Source of the DNA: Panorpa germanica
Lineage: Eukaryota > Arthropoda > Insecta > Mecoptera > Panorpidae
Length of the DNA stretch: 64,000 nt
Direction of reading: 5' to 3'
NCBI GenBank assembly: GCA_963678705.1
Contig: OY783218.1
Location: 7,636,152-7,700,151, forward strand
Shown one piece after another: positions 44,951 to 56,800 of the stretch. The notes under the pieces are model-generated. The model worked only from the letters and a program-made list of their open reading frames with translations, did not search any database and was not told where the DNA came from. Position 1 is the stretch's first letter. Every line of letters starts with the position of its first letter. Position numbers and translations under genes: made by a program.

Positions 44951-46308
44951 ATGGTAATTTATTTAATTATTATTTCCATTATTATTATAAATATTTCACT
45001 GTAAAATGATATATTATTTCGTACAAATATGCTATTTAATTGGGTTAATGTTGTATCCTTCGATATTAGATATAGGTTCTAATTGCATTTTTTGAATACA
45101 TATTTGTCCTCTAAATATCATTGACTTGACCTCTAGTTTCTATCTACTAAAGCAAGGCTTATCGTTTATGCACTTTCATTTTTCCAATATCAATATCAAC
45201 CTTGAATTAATGTCTCTTATGTATTTTAATATTTCCAGCCTGAACCAATTCGTGTTGTTGTAACCGGTGCTGCGGGTCAAATTGCGTATTCTCTTTTATA
45301 TCAAATCGGCAAAGGAGATGTATTCGGTGTGGACCAACCGCTGATTCTTCATCTACTGGACATTCCACCAATGATGGGTGTCTTGGAAGGTGTTGTTATG
45401 GAAATTGCAGACTGTGCTCTTCCACTTGTACTTGGTGTTGTTCCTACAGCTGATCCAGCTGTGGCATTTAAAGATGTATCTGCTGCTTTCTTAGTTGGAG
45501 CTATGCCCCGTAAAGAAGGCATGGAGCGTAAGGACTTACTCTCAGCCAATGTAAAAATATTCAAGGTTCAAGGCGAAGCTCTGGATAAATATGCCAAGAA
45601 AGATGTCAAAGTTTTAGTTGTAGGAAATCCAGCAAATACAAATGCTCTTATATGTTCCCGTTATGCTCCTTCTATTCCTCGCGAGAATTTCACAGCTATG
45701 ACAAGATTAGACCAGAATAGAGCTCGAGCACAAATCGCTGCTAAATTGGGAATTGAAGTAGGAAAAGTACAGAACGTAATAATCTGGGGAAACCACTCAT
45801 CCACCCAATTCCCTGACGTTGAACAGGCTACAGCTCATGTTGACCAAGCTGTTATCCCTGTTAAGAAGGCAATCAGTGACGACAACTTCCTGAAGGGAAT
45901 TTTCATTGAATCTGTGCAGAAACGTGGAGCTGCTGTTATTGCAGCACGCAAAATGTCATCTGCAATGAGCGCGGCAAAAGCTGCAGGTATAGCATCTTCC
46001 AAATAGAACCAAGCTTAACAAGAAATTGAATATTTTAATAAATTGTAATTTGATTTCTAGGTGATCATATGCATGACTGGTGGGTAGGCACACAATCTGG
46101 TGTCATTGTTTCTATGGGAGTCGTGTCTGATGGAAGTTATGGTGTACCAAAAGATATTGTATTTTCATTCCCCGTTACAATTGCTAATAAGAAATGGTCC
46201 ATTGTACAAGGACTTACAGTCGATTCTTTTTCAAAACAAAAATTAGATATTACTGCTAAGGAATTATTAGAAGAAAAAGAGGAAGCTATTGCTGTTTGTC
46301 AGGATTGA
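44951..46308 (+). CDS. Mdh1: Cytosolic malate dehydrogenase
   Basis: Three coding exons: 44951-44953 (only the ATG, then GTAATT), 45239-45986 and 46061-46308, giving 332 residues, the normal cytosolic length. It interconverts malate and oxaloacetate with NAD(H) in the cytosol, as in the malate-aspartate shuttle. Seen: nucleotide-binding [12 protein letters not shown] (residues 10-21), [10 protein letters not shown] with Arg92 and Arg98, NPANTNA (131-137), the Asp159/Arg162 segment (RLDQNR) and catalytic His187 in [11 protein letters not shown]. There is no mitochondrial targeting sequence. Splitting after the bare ATG is unusual but gives the expected MPEPIRV start. A poly(A) signal AATAAA lies at 46477-46482. 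The 3' end converges on the otubain gene. Confidence 0.96.
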
Positions 46309-47163
46309 CTATCTAGCCCGAGAAACAGCAAACTGTAAAAAAAAATTCATCAAGTGCTTTTACAAATGTATTAATATATAGGTTACACGCGCTTAGCGTA
46401 GAAGTACACTGTTATTCAAGGATTTTTCCTAATTCTGAACTGTTAGAGATATATTATTTTTTACTCATTGAATTTAAATAAAGCGGATGTGTTTTTGATA
46501 TTCTGACTTATTAAAGTAAGCATTTAATTATTGATAAAATTGTAATCTTAATTGTTTAAAGTTCTCTACAAATATATACAAATTTATATTAATAATTTAT
46601 TGTATTTTTTCTTAATTTAAATATTGGGGTAAATGAATTAATAAAAGAAGCTGTTATATTGTTATGAAAGTTTTATATTGTCTCATGATTTAATAAAGTA
46701 ATGAACTGGTCCTTAATAGAACATTTATTTTGGCAATTTTTAAAATGCTTCAAAGAAGAGAAATTTTGAGACGAAAGTTTAATACATTTTTAATCTCATA
46801 TCAAAATATCAAATGGATTTGATATATATTTGCTAATACTTATTATGATAATAGATTATGCACTCATATTTTATATTAATTTTAAAATGTTATGTTTAAA
46901 AATCAATCATTTTGTAAATATCGAAAATAAAATCTAAATTTATAAAAAGTTGTATCAAAAGAATTGTATAAAACAAACAAAAATATATAAAAAAAAAAAA
47001 TGTACAAAAATTACAAATTACAATTCAAAAGAACTTGTATAAAAAGAAGATAAACCGGGCAGCAATAAAAATGAAAAGAAAATCAAAAATTCATTTCTTT
47101 AAAATTGTTAAAAAAATAATCTAAAACATAATTTGTAAATACAATTATTTCATTTTTAATTAT
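46309..47163. other. Convergent 3' flank of Mdh1 and otubain
   Basis: AT-rich 3' UTR/intergenic sequence containing the Mdh1 poly(A) signal (46477-46482) and minus-strand AATAAA-like signals for otubain. No further gene seen. Confidence 0.6.
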
Positions 47164-48243
47164 TCATAAAGGGTACAATATATCATAATGCCCTGGACGG
47201 TACAATAGATGGACGGTTGGCTTTGTACCGTCGGGGAAATCATGGGCTATAACTTGGCCCCCTTCACCGCGGTCCATGTATTCTACACGAACTCCAGCTT
47301 TCAGAGCAGTACACACTGCAATGATGTGAATGTGATCTGATTCTTTGTACATGGGTTCAACCTCCTGGATAAAATAAAACTATCATTAGAAAAATTAATG
47401 TACAAAGATAAACGAAATAAAGGAAGGTAATATGACCTGGTGGCAAAATTCAGCTATTGTTCTATCACCATCAATAAAGTTTTGATAAAAATCAGCACTC
47501 TCCTGTAATTGACCTGAAGTCAATAACCTCAGATATACAACTACATAGTCTGAATAACCTTGCTCGTTGAACAACTTATGGAGTTCATTAAGGGAGCCTT
47601 CTATGTCTAAGGGATTCACTTTTGTTAGAACTTCCATAAACTGAAAAATATTTTATTTAGTTAACTTAACAATTCATTTAAGAACTTGGTCATTCTTTTC
47701 GTACAGATGTTGAAAATATGTAACTTTTTTCTTTATATAAATGTACAACAATTAAACTTACGGTATCATGAAAGTCTTCCAAAGTAAATTGCGGAAAACC
47801 AAGTTGCACTAATTTGTCCTTAGAATCCCTTGCGAGTTCCACGAACTTATCAAACTGTTCTCTATCATTTATAAGTCTCTCTAAATAAGCATAAGAAAAC
47901 GCACGAAAAAAACAATTTCCATCTGGTCTAGTGCGACGCACTGATTTATATTTTGATGCAAGATCTTTCACTTTTAAACAATAGATTTCGTCTGACGTAT
48001 ATTCACTTCCTAAAGAGGATAATGGTTCCAATGACCCAACTAATGCTGTTGACTCACATATCTGCGAACGAGAAGGTACAAATGATTGTATTAGATATTG
48101 AAAAAGATATAGAAATTGATTGTTTTAAAGTAAGGGTATCAAACCTCCTTTTCAATTTGCCGTTGTTGTTGCATAATAAGTTCATCCTGGTTTGGAGTAG
48201 AAGTAGAAGTCAAGCAGTCTTGAAGTGGTTCCCTTTCCCCCAT
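47164..48243 (-). CDS. Ubiquitin thioesterase otubain-like (OTUB1/OTUB2 family)
   Basis: Four exons, all in phase 0: 48145-48243 (ATG at 48243), 47762-48061, 47437-47640 and 47164-47364, giving 267 residues against about 271 for human OTUB1. It is a cysteine protease of the OTU family that cleaves ubiquitin from proteins (OTUB1 prefers Lys48 chains and also inhibits E2 enzymes). Catalytic residues are visible: Asp80 and Cys83 in RPDGNCFFRAF, and His260 in RPGHYDILYP. The N-terminal helix (LIMQQQRQIEKE) corresponds to the E2/ubiquitin-binding region of OTUB1. The start fits MGEREPLQD with no upstream frame. Divergent from RpL9. Confidence 0.94.
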
Positions 48244-48809
48244 TTTCAAATAATAAGTTACTAAACAATACAATAATTGTAATAATTTTAAATTTTCTAT
48301 TCTGTAGTAACTAATGTCACTCCAAAAGGTGAGCGATAAATAAATTGTTCGTTTATGAACACTTCATTGTTACCAACAAAGAAGCAAGCAATCAAACAAA
48401 TAAATTATTTTTGTTTCTTCTTTTGTTTTATAATAATACATAATATATTATCACAAATGAAATGAAATTCATAAATAAATACTGTATTTTAATTATTACG
48501 ACATTAGCTTTTTATGTTTGTATTATCTCAGAAGATAATGAACAATAATATATTTTTTAACTTTCACTTGTAATGTCAGAAAAAATTAATTATAAAATCT
48601 CTTATATTTAATATTGACTTTTACTTTAATAAATTAATACTAAAACTAGGAAAATATAATACTAATTAATAATAATAATAATTGAAAATTGTTTAGTTAG
48701 AATTGAAAAACGCGCGTATCAGAAAAGTAATATCTGGCAATAAATTATAGACTGGCTGCGTTGCGTACCTAGAATTTTACTCGGTTTCTATTTTACATTA
48801 GCACAACAA
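48244..48809. promoter_or_regulatory. Shared upstream region of otubain (-) and RpL9 (+)
   Basis: About 570 bp separates the otubain start codon from the inferred RpL9 transcription start. Both genes are housekeeping and divergent, so a bidirectional promoter is plausible. No specific core motif stands out in this AT-rich stretch. Inference from layout only. Confidence 0.4.
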
Positions 48810-48811
48810 CT

Positions 48812-48848
48812 CTGCTTTTCGTCCTCTTTCCGGTTTACTGCCGAAACG
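48812..48848 (+). promoter_or_regulatory. RpL9 5' UTR exon with TOP-like start (inferred)
   Basis: CTTTTCGTCCTCTTTCCGG is a pyrimidine-rich block like the 5' terminal oligopyrimidine tract of ribosomal protein mRNAs. It is followed by AAACGT|GTAAGT, a strong donor, and 49370-49371 offers the matching TTTCTATAG acceptor just before the RpL9 ATG. This implies a noncoding first exon ending at 48848 and growth-dependent translational control. Confidence 0.6.
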
Positions 48849-49375
48849 TGTAAGTCTCGCTTGCGTTAAATAGAAAAATATATCTCCAATCATCTTATAT
48901 TTTATAAATATATTCTCTAATTTTAAGGTAGTTTACTGCAGGTTAAGTGTTTTAAATTTTGTTTTATAAGTTATTGAAAAATATATGTGTATAAATAATG
49001 TGATGTGACTTGTCAACAGAATGTTTATATTTCTTCCATGAAAACCCATGCTTCTTAAATAAATATATACAAGCATATTTGTTTAGTATGTAATACTAAT
49101 ATCTTAATGCTATCCTAATTTGCGTAAATTCGCTACTAAAATTTTAACACATTTCTATCACTTGTTTATGTCACATAACCTATCTTTTTCGAACTGGGTT
49201 TTGTAGTGGTCAAACTTTCTGTATAGTATAGTAGTTAATATGTAATAGATTTACTTTACTAGTACTATAAAACAAATTAAAACCTAACTTACACTTGCAG
49301 TTTTATAATAAGACGTGAAAAAGGTGATTGTATGTAAAATAATAATAAATTTATAATTTTATTTCTATAGAAACA

Positions 49376-50055
49376 ATGAAGCAAATTGTTACGAATCAAA
49401 CTGTGAAGATCCCAAAGGGGCTCACCGTTTCTACGAAGTCTCGTTCAGTAACAGTGACGGGACCTCGTGGAATTCTTAAGAGATCTTTCAAGCATCTTGC
49501 GTTGGATATACGCATGATCAACCCTAGAACCTTGAAGGTGGAAAAATGGTTTGGAACCAAAAAGGAATTGGCTGCAGTAAGGACCGTTTGCTCTCACATT
49601 GAAAATATGTTGAAAGGTAAGAGGCTCTAAAATTACGAATTTCTTTAGGTTATGTTTATCAATCAATATTTTTCTAGTGTTCCTTATAAAGCAGGCATTT
49701 AAACTATTGTGTTTTTCTTACAGGTGTTACTAAGGGATATCAATATAAAATGCGTGCAGTATATGCCCATTTCCCCATCAATTGTGTCACCACTGAAAAT
49801 AATACAGTTATTGAGATCAGAAATTTCTTGGGAGAGAAATATATCCGTCGTGTAAGGATGGCTCCAGGAGTAACTGTTAGCAACTCAGGCAAGCAAAAAG
49901 ACGAGTTAATCATCGAAGGAAATTCTTTGGAGGACGTGTCTAAATCTGCAGCACTTATTCAACAATCAACTACTGTTAAGAATAAAGATATTAGAAAGTT
50001 CTTAGACGGACTATACGTCTCTGAAAAGACTACTGTTGTCCCAGATGAGCTCTAA
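49376..50055 (+). CDS. RpL9: 60S ribosomal protein L9 (uL6)
   Basis: Coding exons 49376-49616 and 49724-50055 join in phase 1 into 190 residues, the standard eukaryotic length. It is a component of the large cytosolic ribosomal subunit near the factor-binding centre. Seen: [13 protein letters not shown] start, [33 protein letters not shown], then [20 protein letters not shown] and [13 protein letters not shown]. The ATG lies five bases after a TTTCTATAG acceptor. A poly(A) signal AATAAA (50055-50060) overlaps the last base of the stop codon, so the 3' UTR may be extremely short. Confidence 0.97.
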
Positions 50056-50859
50056 ATAAAAATACTTGAGATTTTCTCATAAAAGAACATGTGTTTTTCT
50101 TCATTACGAAACGTTTTTCTTCATTTTAAGAACGCTGGCTACAATGTACAACATCTGCATTAAGAGTAGAATGTAATTTTATAATAAAAATATATTTAAT
50201 AATAATTTTACATTACAATTCTTTTATCTACATAATTTAGAACATTTTGAATTAATTGTGAAATATATATTTCACGTAGTACTGCTTACTTTTTCTAGTT
50301 ACACTATTTTTAACAGTATTATTTACATTAATTACTAACATATTACAAATATAATTAATTACTTTTTACATTCAATTAAATATAAATAGTATAAAACACT
50401 TTAAAGATGGAAATTTGTAGATCTAACATTTATAGAGCTATAGCTACATAAATACAAAATTATTTTATTAGGATATTTATAATTCGAACAAAGAACAGAA
50501 TTAATTTGAATGCTTACTATCTTCGTAATATTGTTCTAGCATAAGTAATATGTTTTCCCACGTCTTTCTAATTTGGAAATATTCATTTATTCTCTATTTA
50601 TATAAACCAGTTGTTTCCGTTCAATACAATTTATGTTTCTTTTTAATTAAATCTTACTTTTGCAAATCGTATTACACGATATAATATTCTTGAAAATATA
50701 AATTTATTAAATAACCAGCTCACAATATAAGTTTAATATAAGTTTCGAGCTGTTTTTCATTTTTTGGTCTATTTTATAAAAAAATATATTGAAATATGCG
50801 ACAGTAGTGAGAGCAATTTGTATTTATTTTAACTGAAGTATAGAAACTTAAATATATTT
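50056..50859. other. Convergent 3' region of RpL9 and nompC
   Basis: AT-rich noncoding sequence: the short RpL9 3' UTR on the left and the nompC 3' UTR on the right. No gene or element with clear ends seen. Confidence 0.6.
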
Positions 50860-53800
50860 TTATGATTGAATTGCATTCGCGTTAGCATTGATGTTATTGT
50901 TAATTGGAGCTTCTGATACCGTACTTGTTGTATCATCATTTTCTCTATTAATAATATCGTCACTTTCAACACCCCATAGTTGGCGATATTTTTTGGAAAT
51001 TGCATCCCAATCTGCAACATTTTCTATACGTGTTGTATTTGCTGCAAAACTGACTTGAGATCCTAGTGGACTTAAGTGAACAACTGACAAGGCAACAGAT
51101 TCTGAAATAATTAAAAAAATAAATTGAAAATATTTGTTGATGTATTAAGTATTATATAAAAAGAAATTATACCTTTGGGTGCAACTTGACCTTTTTTAAC
51201 TTTCGACAACCATTTAGCACCAGCTTTCGTTCTTGGGCTACCTTGTTGTCTTTGAATACCACTCATCATAGCCACTAAACTTGGCCTCTTTCTCTTAGCT
51301 ATTCGTGCCTGTATTTAAAGAATTAGTTATTAGTAAAAATGTTAGTAATTAATAGTGTTTTTCTTGTGGACTTTGTACTTACTTTACATCTGTGTATCAA
51401 CCACATTAACCATGTTGTGACAAGATTTAACGGGCTGGGGGCTGTGCTGGTTCGGTGCATGTTGCGAATTAGTTTGGAGAGACCGAATTTCCACTCGATG
51501 TCAGATTGTGCCTAATTTTATACAACGTGTTAATCTCTTCAAAGCTATATATGGTTATTGACTTAATTTTATTAGTTTGGAATTACTAGCGAAAAGAGGA
51601 GAATTTATTTTGTTCAATTCTTATTATGCTAATTATATTTTGTGATTTTGTAAGTTATTTAATACACACTGTGCCGGTTGCTGAATTCATAGATACCACT
51701 AATATATATAGTTATAAAAAATAACTACAAATCGTTCTGCTGACATTGAAGTAGGTATTACATCGGTCGAACGTTTTACTATTATTTCTTTTTAACTTTA
51801 TTTCAACTATTGCGACAACTATGAGTTCAGTAACTGACCCATTATGATTTAAGATAGTTCCCGTGTTATAATCTCATGCTAGTGTTAATGTTTCATACAA
51901 TTATCAAAGATATCATCTAATTATTTTGAAAATATAAAGTCTGTTTCGGGCTTAAGATAAATTTTATCAAGGTTCCAATCATTTACACGGAGTGCTTTGA
52001 AGATTATATATTTCACGTTGAGGACACACCACTCTTATTTTTAATAGAAAAAAACAAATCTGTATATTTTCTAATAAAAATAAATGGGTGTAGATGGATA
52101 TTTTCGGTGTATTAATAAAAAAGATACAAAACCTATTGGCTAAGTCGTTATTTAAATAAGATAACGCAAAGATTAACATTTTATTAATGATATTGTATAT
52201 GTTCATACGGTCGTTGTATGGATAACGACTCTGCTGGTAGAGTCTTCCACTCTTACTACGCATTTTGGATCATATTTTAACAAGACTATAGCAATCTATT
52301 CTATCTTAACATAGACACCGTGTAAAACGTAATACAAATTAAATAAAACACGATTATTCCATCTTCTAATGTAATAGAACGTAAATACCTTTTCTGATTG
52401 TGTATTACCTGTATTCTTTGATAAGTATCTGACATCATAGCAATAAGGAGATTAATAAGGACAACAACAGAGACCAACATATAAACTCCGAAGACAATTT
52501 TAAATAAGTATTCCGTCCACAGTGGTTGAGTTCCTTTGCTACTCTCTCGAGTTTGATCTGTGGTAGTTTGTCCAAATACAGCAAAAAACAGCAACTCAAA
52601 TGCAGAGATTGGATTCTGCAGTACTGTAATTAACAATGACAAAAAAAATATGATAAAAAAATGTATTACCTGAATTCGTTGATACGTATCGGACATCATT
52701 GCGATAAGAAGGTTTATAAGGACAACAACTGAGACCAGCATATACACCCCAAAAACAAGTTTGAAGAGACCCTGAGTCCATTCTGGTCGACTTCCAGGAG
52801 CAACGTTCAAATCGTCGGGCGTTGTTTGACCGAATACGGCGAAAAATAACTTCTCGAATGCATCAATTGGTGTCATTTTAGCTGTTTAATAGAGTATTGT
52901 AAGATATTTTGTTTCTTTTAAAAACAATTTTTGGCACGAGCATCCACGAGCAAAAATTATAATATAAATAAATTAAAATTATATAAACTAAATCATAACA
53001 TATAATGCAAATTATATTAAAGAACGATGCTGTGTTGAAACTCAAAATAATTATAATGCAAATTAAAGAATAAGTTAATATATCTTATGATGGCAGGCGT
53101 AAAGATAGGCAAATTTATTCACTATTATTAGTTGTTATTTTATTCCAACAGATAATATTTTAGTTAAAGTATTAAAGAATCATGCTATCGAATTTACTGT
53201 CAACTAATCAGAAATTTTGAAATGTTATACAAATATAAAAGTTTGATCTAATTTTAGTTGTTTAAATTTAATTCCTTTAATAAGTTAGATAGGCAAATAC
53301 AATAACATTACTTTTATTAGCGATATTGAAATTGCAAATGACAAATTCTAAAGCAACGATAAGCTCAAAAAGGATTCTTAATACGTATTTAAAATTACAT
53401 AGTATTTAAATTAGGTTTCCATACGATAAACTGTATGCAAAGAAACAGAAACAACAGAGATTATGTACTATGAATGCCCCATCTTATTAAAAATCAAATA
53501 AAGAAAACAATAAACAAAACAATAATAAAATAATAAAAAAAACATCGACGTACTGCATGCGAGAAGTGATTTTTTCAACGGACAATTTGTTGTCCGCCCA
53601 AGATGCAACAGTAACAGCTATGTGAGACATTCTTCTTTTGATTTTAAATCCAATGAATTTATTTTGAAACATCTAGCAGCTTCTACGGCAACTAACATCG
53701 CTGGAGTGAACGGAAGTCGTGACTGCGGTAACCAGGCGGCACAGAACATAGATATTGCACGGAACAAACATTTGCAAATTGTTGAAATAATAGAATGACA

Positions 53801-56800
53801 AAAAAATGATACCTGATGAATTATTGACTGTTTAAATGGACATCTTAACCATGTAGATTTTTCCATTTATGAAATAACTATTCAGTTTCGTCTCATATGG
53901 CAATACTTTATTATTCTACGGTTCATGTTCTCTCTAATCTCGAATTTCTCTCGAATGATAATGCCAATACTGCCAGAGTATTCAGATCTTAAAATATTCG
54001 CTGTTTGTTGTATTTTCTTTTATATCTTATTGGCAAAATAAGGCTCTATCATTTGTATTTCATTGTATCATCAATATTATTTATTGTTCCAAAAGAAATT
54101 CAATATGTAATAACGTTTTTATTAATGATTTTTTATACAAAATTTCGGTTAACCGAAATAAAAAAATTTCGTTCGCTATTTGGACCGTGAAGAGTTAGCA
54201 TAATGGATAAATTGAAGATTAAATGAGGCTTTAAATTCTTTTATATTATACAATACAATCTTTTATATTTAAAATTATGGTAAGCTAGTAAGGATTGTAC
54301 CTACAATATAAAGGTTTGGTACCTTGATGTATTAGAATATTGAAGATTAGAATCCTTACTAAGGCTAAATAATTTCGTTTGCTTACGTTTATGTCAGATG
54401 TTATTTAGAAACCGTTTTCGGAAACCGTTTGTTGATAAATGAAACAATACATAAAGTAGGAACTGTTACAGTATAACATAGGGTCATTGGGTTACAAATG
54501 AGTGGAAATTTGGTGTCACAATGATGTCGTCATTCTCGATTTTTCTAAATCTATACATTTAATGCAAGAGCTACAATCAATAACAAACTCAAGTCAAAAG
54601 ACATTGTTGCTCGATCGAGTCGTGAAAGTAGACCTCGACGTACACTGTAGACAATTAATAAATTTGTTAGCGCTCTCTGTTAGTTACATCTTTATAATGT
54701 TTCAATTTTTTTACGAAAAAGTAGAGTCTGTCTGAGAACAGTTTTGTATTCAGTGTGCGCATAGGCTAAAAATGTAAATGTACGTTCACAATTCGATCGT
54801 AACACAATAATCTATTTTGTGATTTTATTAAAAATGTACCGTTCAACACAGTTGGTAATATTTCTTAATGGGTTGTAAACCAATTTCTATAAAACTGTAA
54901 TTTATATTGATAAAGTTGTCTCTTTAATTTTTAAAGGGATCCAAAGTTATAGAAATTCTGCATGGTACGTCACGTCCGACGATTTGCTATCTCTTTTATA
55001 AAACCGAGACGCAGACGGGTGTATACAATTTCGACTCAATTCGAATCATAATTATTCAAGAAAAATTATGTGTTTTTGTCATGAAAGTGGCGAGACATTT
55101 GAAGTAATGAATTGTAATTTCTTCTTTTAACAAAATCACAAAATAAATTTTAAACATTAAATAACTATTTTAACAGATATCTTCATTATGTATAAAGATA
55201 TAATTCATTCACAATCATTATATTAAAAAAAATGGCTGAAAGAAATAAGTGCTTATTTATTTATGTTTCATATTTAAAGGCTCAATCTCAGTAATGGCAC
55301 ACAATTGTGCAGTATATCACAAAATACAAGATAGTTTTTAAAAACTCTGCTTATTTTTTTTAATTAATGAATGTTTTCCTTTGACTTTAGTGTTTTTATC
55401 AGAACCCCTGATATAATGCAACAACTTTAACAATTTCGCTGAAACACTAGTTTATTTCAATAAATTTTTTTAGAGTTTTCTTTGATATATCTTGTATAAA
55501 GTTGTAAGTGTAAAACTGTGTCAGGACATTTCACAAAAAACAAACACACGGCATTTCCTTGCGAATGGACATTGTATTTCAAAAGCCGGTTGCAAAACAA
55601 ACAAACCAATTCAACACAAGTGTGAATGCTTATTAGAAAGACAACAAACATAATTAATTTATTTTACAAACATTTGAGTTCAACTGGTAAATTATTTTAC
55701 CAAAATACTTTCGTAGTTATAACGATAATAACCATTTGTCTTACTAGATAGTTAAAAGATGCTTTGAAAATATTTAAGAACTTCAGTTTGTAAAATACAT
55801 CAAAGAGAAAGAAAGATAGAAAATTTGTAATAAAAGGACAAATAATCTTAATAAATTCTTAATCATCAGTCAATCATCAATAATTAGAAATTATAATAAG
55901 CAAATGTCAAACCCATGTTCACAACCATGCTAGTTATCTGTTTTATCGACAATCTATGTTTCACTGAACTGTATTTTTAAATTTACTATATTTTAAATCA
56001 TCTCTTTTATTGAATTTACACATTAACTTTGACAATTAAATTTAACTGCTTTTTCATTCTATCTTTCTTTTATATATGTTTGTTATATCTTTCTTTTCCA
56101 CTTACTCCCTGGTTTGTGTTTTAGACGATAGTTGTCTGCGTAATTTGTCTTTGTTGAATTTGGAGGAATTATCCACTCCGCATCCAAAGATCTTTTACGA
56201 GGTGGTTTTCTGTCTAACACCCAAATGATTAAATCCATATTATTATTGTGCTTATTTTTCAAGGGCGGATTGAGACAAATGATAGTTGAAGGCTGTTTGA
56301 TAACTCAAATAGGTACCCCGATAAACACAAAACTTAAATAATATTAAAAATAGTATTTTTATATTATAATAAAGATAATATTGTTTATGTAATCTGACTT
56401 TATATTACCTGCAATTGTATTTAGCGGGTTATTTAAGTTTTGTAATATTGTCCAATTACGATATGTGGTCCCAATTCACCCTGTTATTTATCATTTGCAA
56501 CCATTCAATAAATCTGGACACAACTCCACAATGCAATTTATCTAAGTCATTTCTGCAGCATTTAAACTTAGTTGTCCATATTAATTTTTAACATTAGGAA
56601 ACATATGTTTTGCTAGCTAAGTTGTACCCAGATTCAAAACATCTTATTTGGTTCATTCAGTCTTTAAAACTATAACAAAATTAAAAGACACTTACCATCG
56701 CTAAAGAGTCCTTTATTTTGGCGTGACAACTTCCTTACAGCTTCTGGTGTTAATTTTTGGTCAAAGGGTTGATTTAATGCAACAATATGCATTGAAAATC

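Larger units (their letters stand above)
52882..56695. other. nompC 3.8-kb intron before the pore exons
   Basis: AT-rich intron containing a candidate cassette exon (56106-56303) and a worn MITE (54869-55010). A GC-richer patch at about 53690-53760 has an open minus-strand frame but no supported splice signals. The remaining open frames carry no recognisable motif. Confidence 0.6.

Noticed and set aside
45349-45564. Minus-strand frame opposite Mdh1
   Set aside because: Shadow of the Mdh1 coding sequence.
53487-53866. Overlapping minus-strand frames in the large nompC intron
   Set aside because: I considered further cassette exons; no acceptor/donor pair with phase 1 on both sides and an open frame was found.
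54580-54650. CTACAG acceptor followed by an open start (VYVEVYF) in the nompC intron
   Set aside because: The frame stops after 18 codons and no donor lies before the stop.
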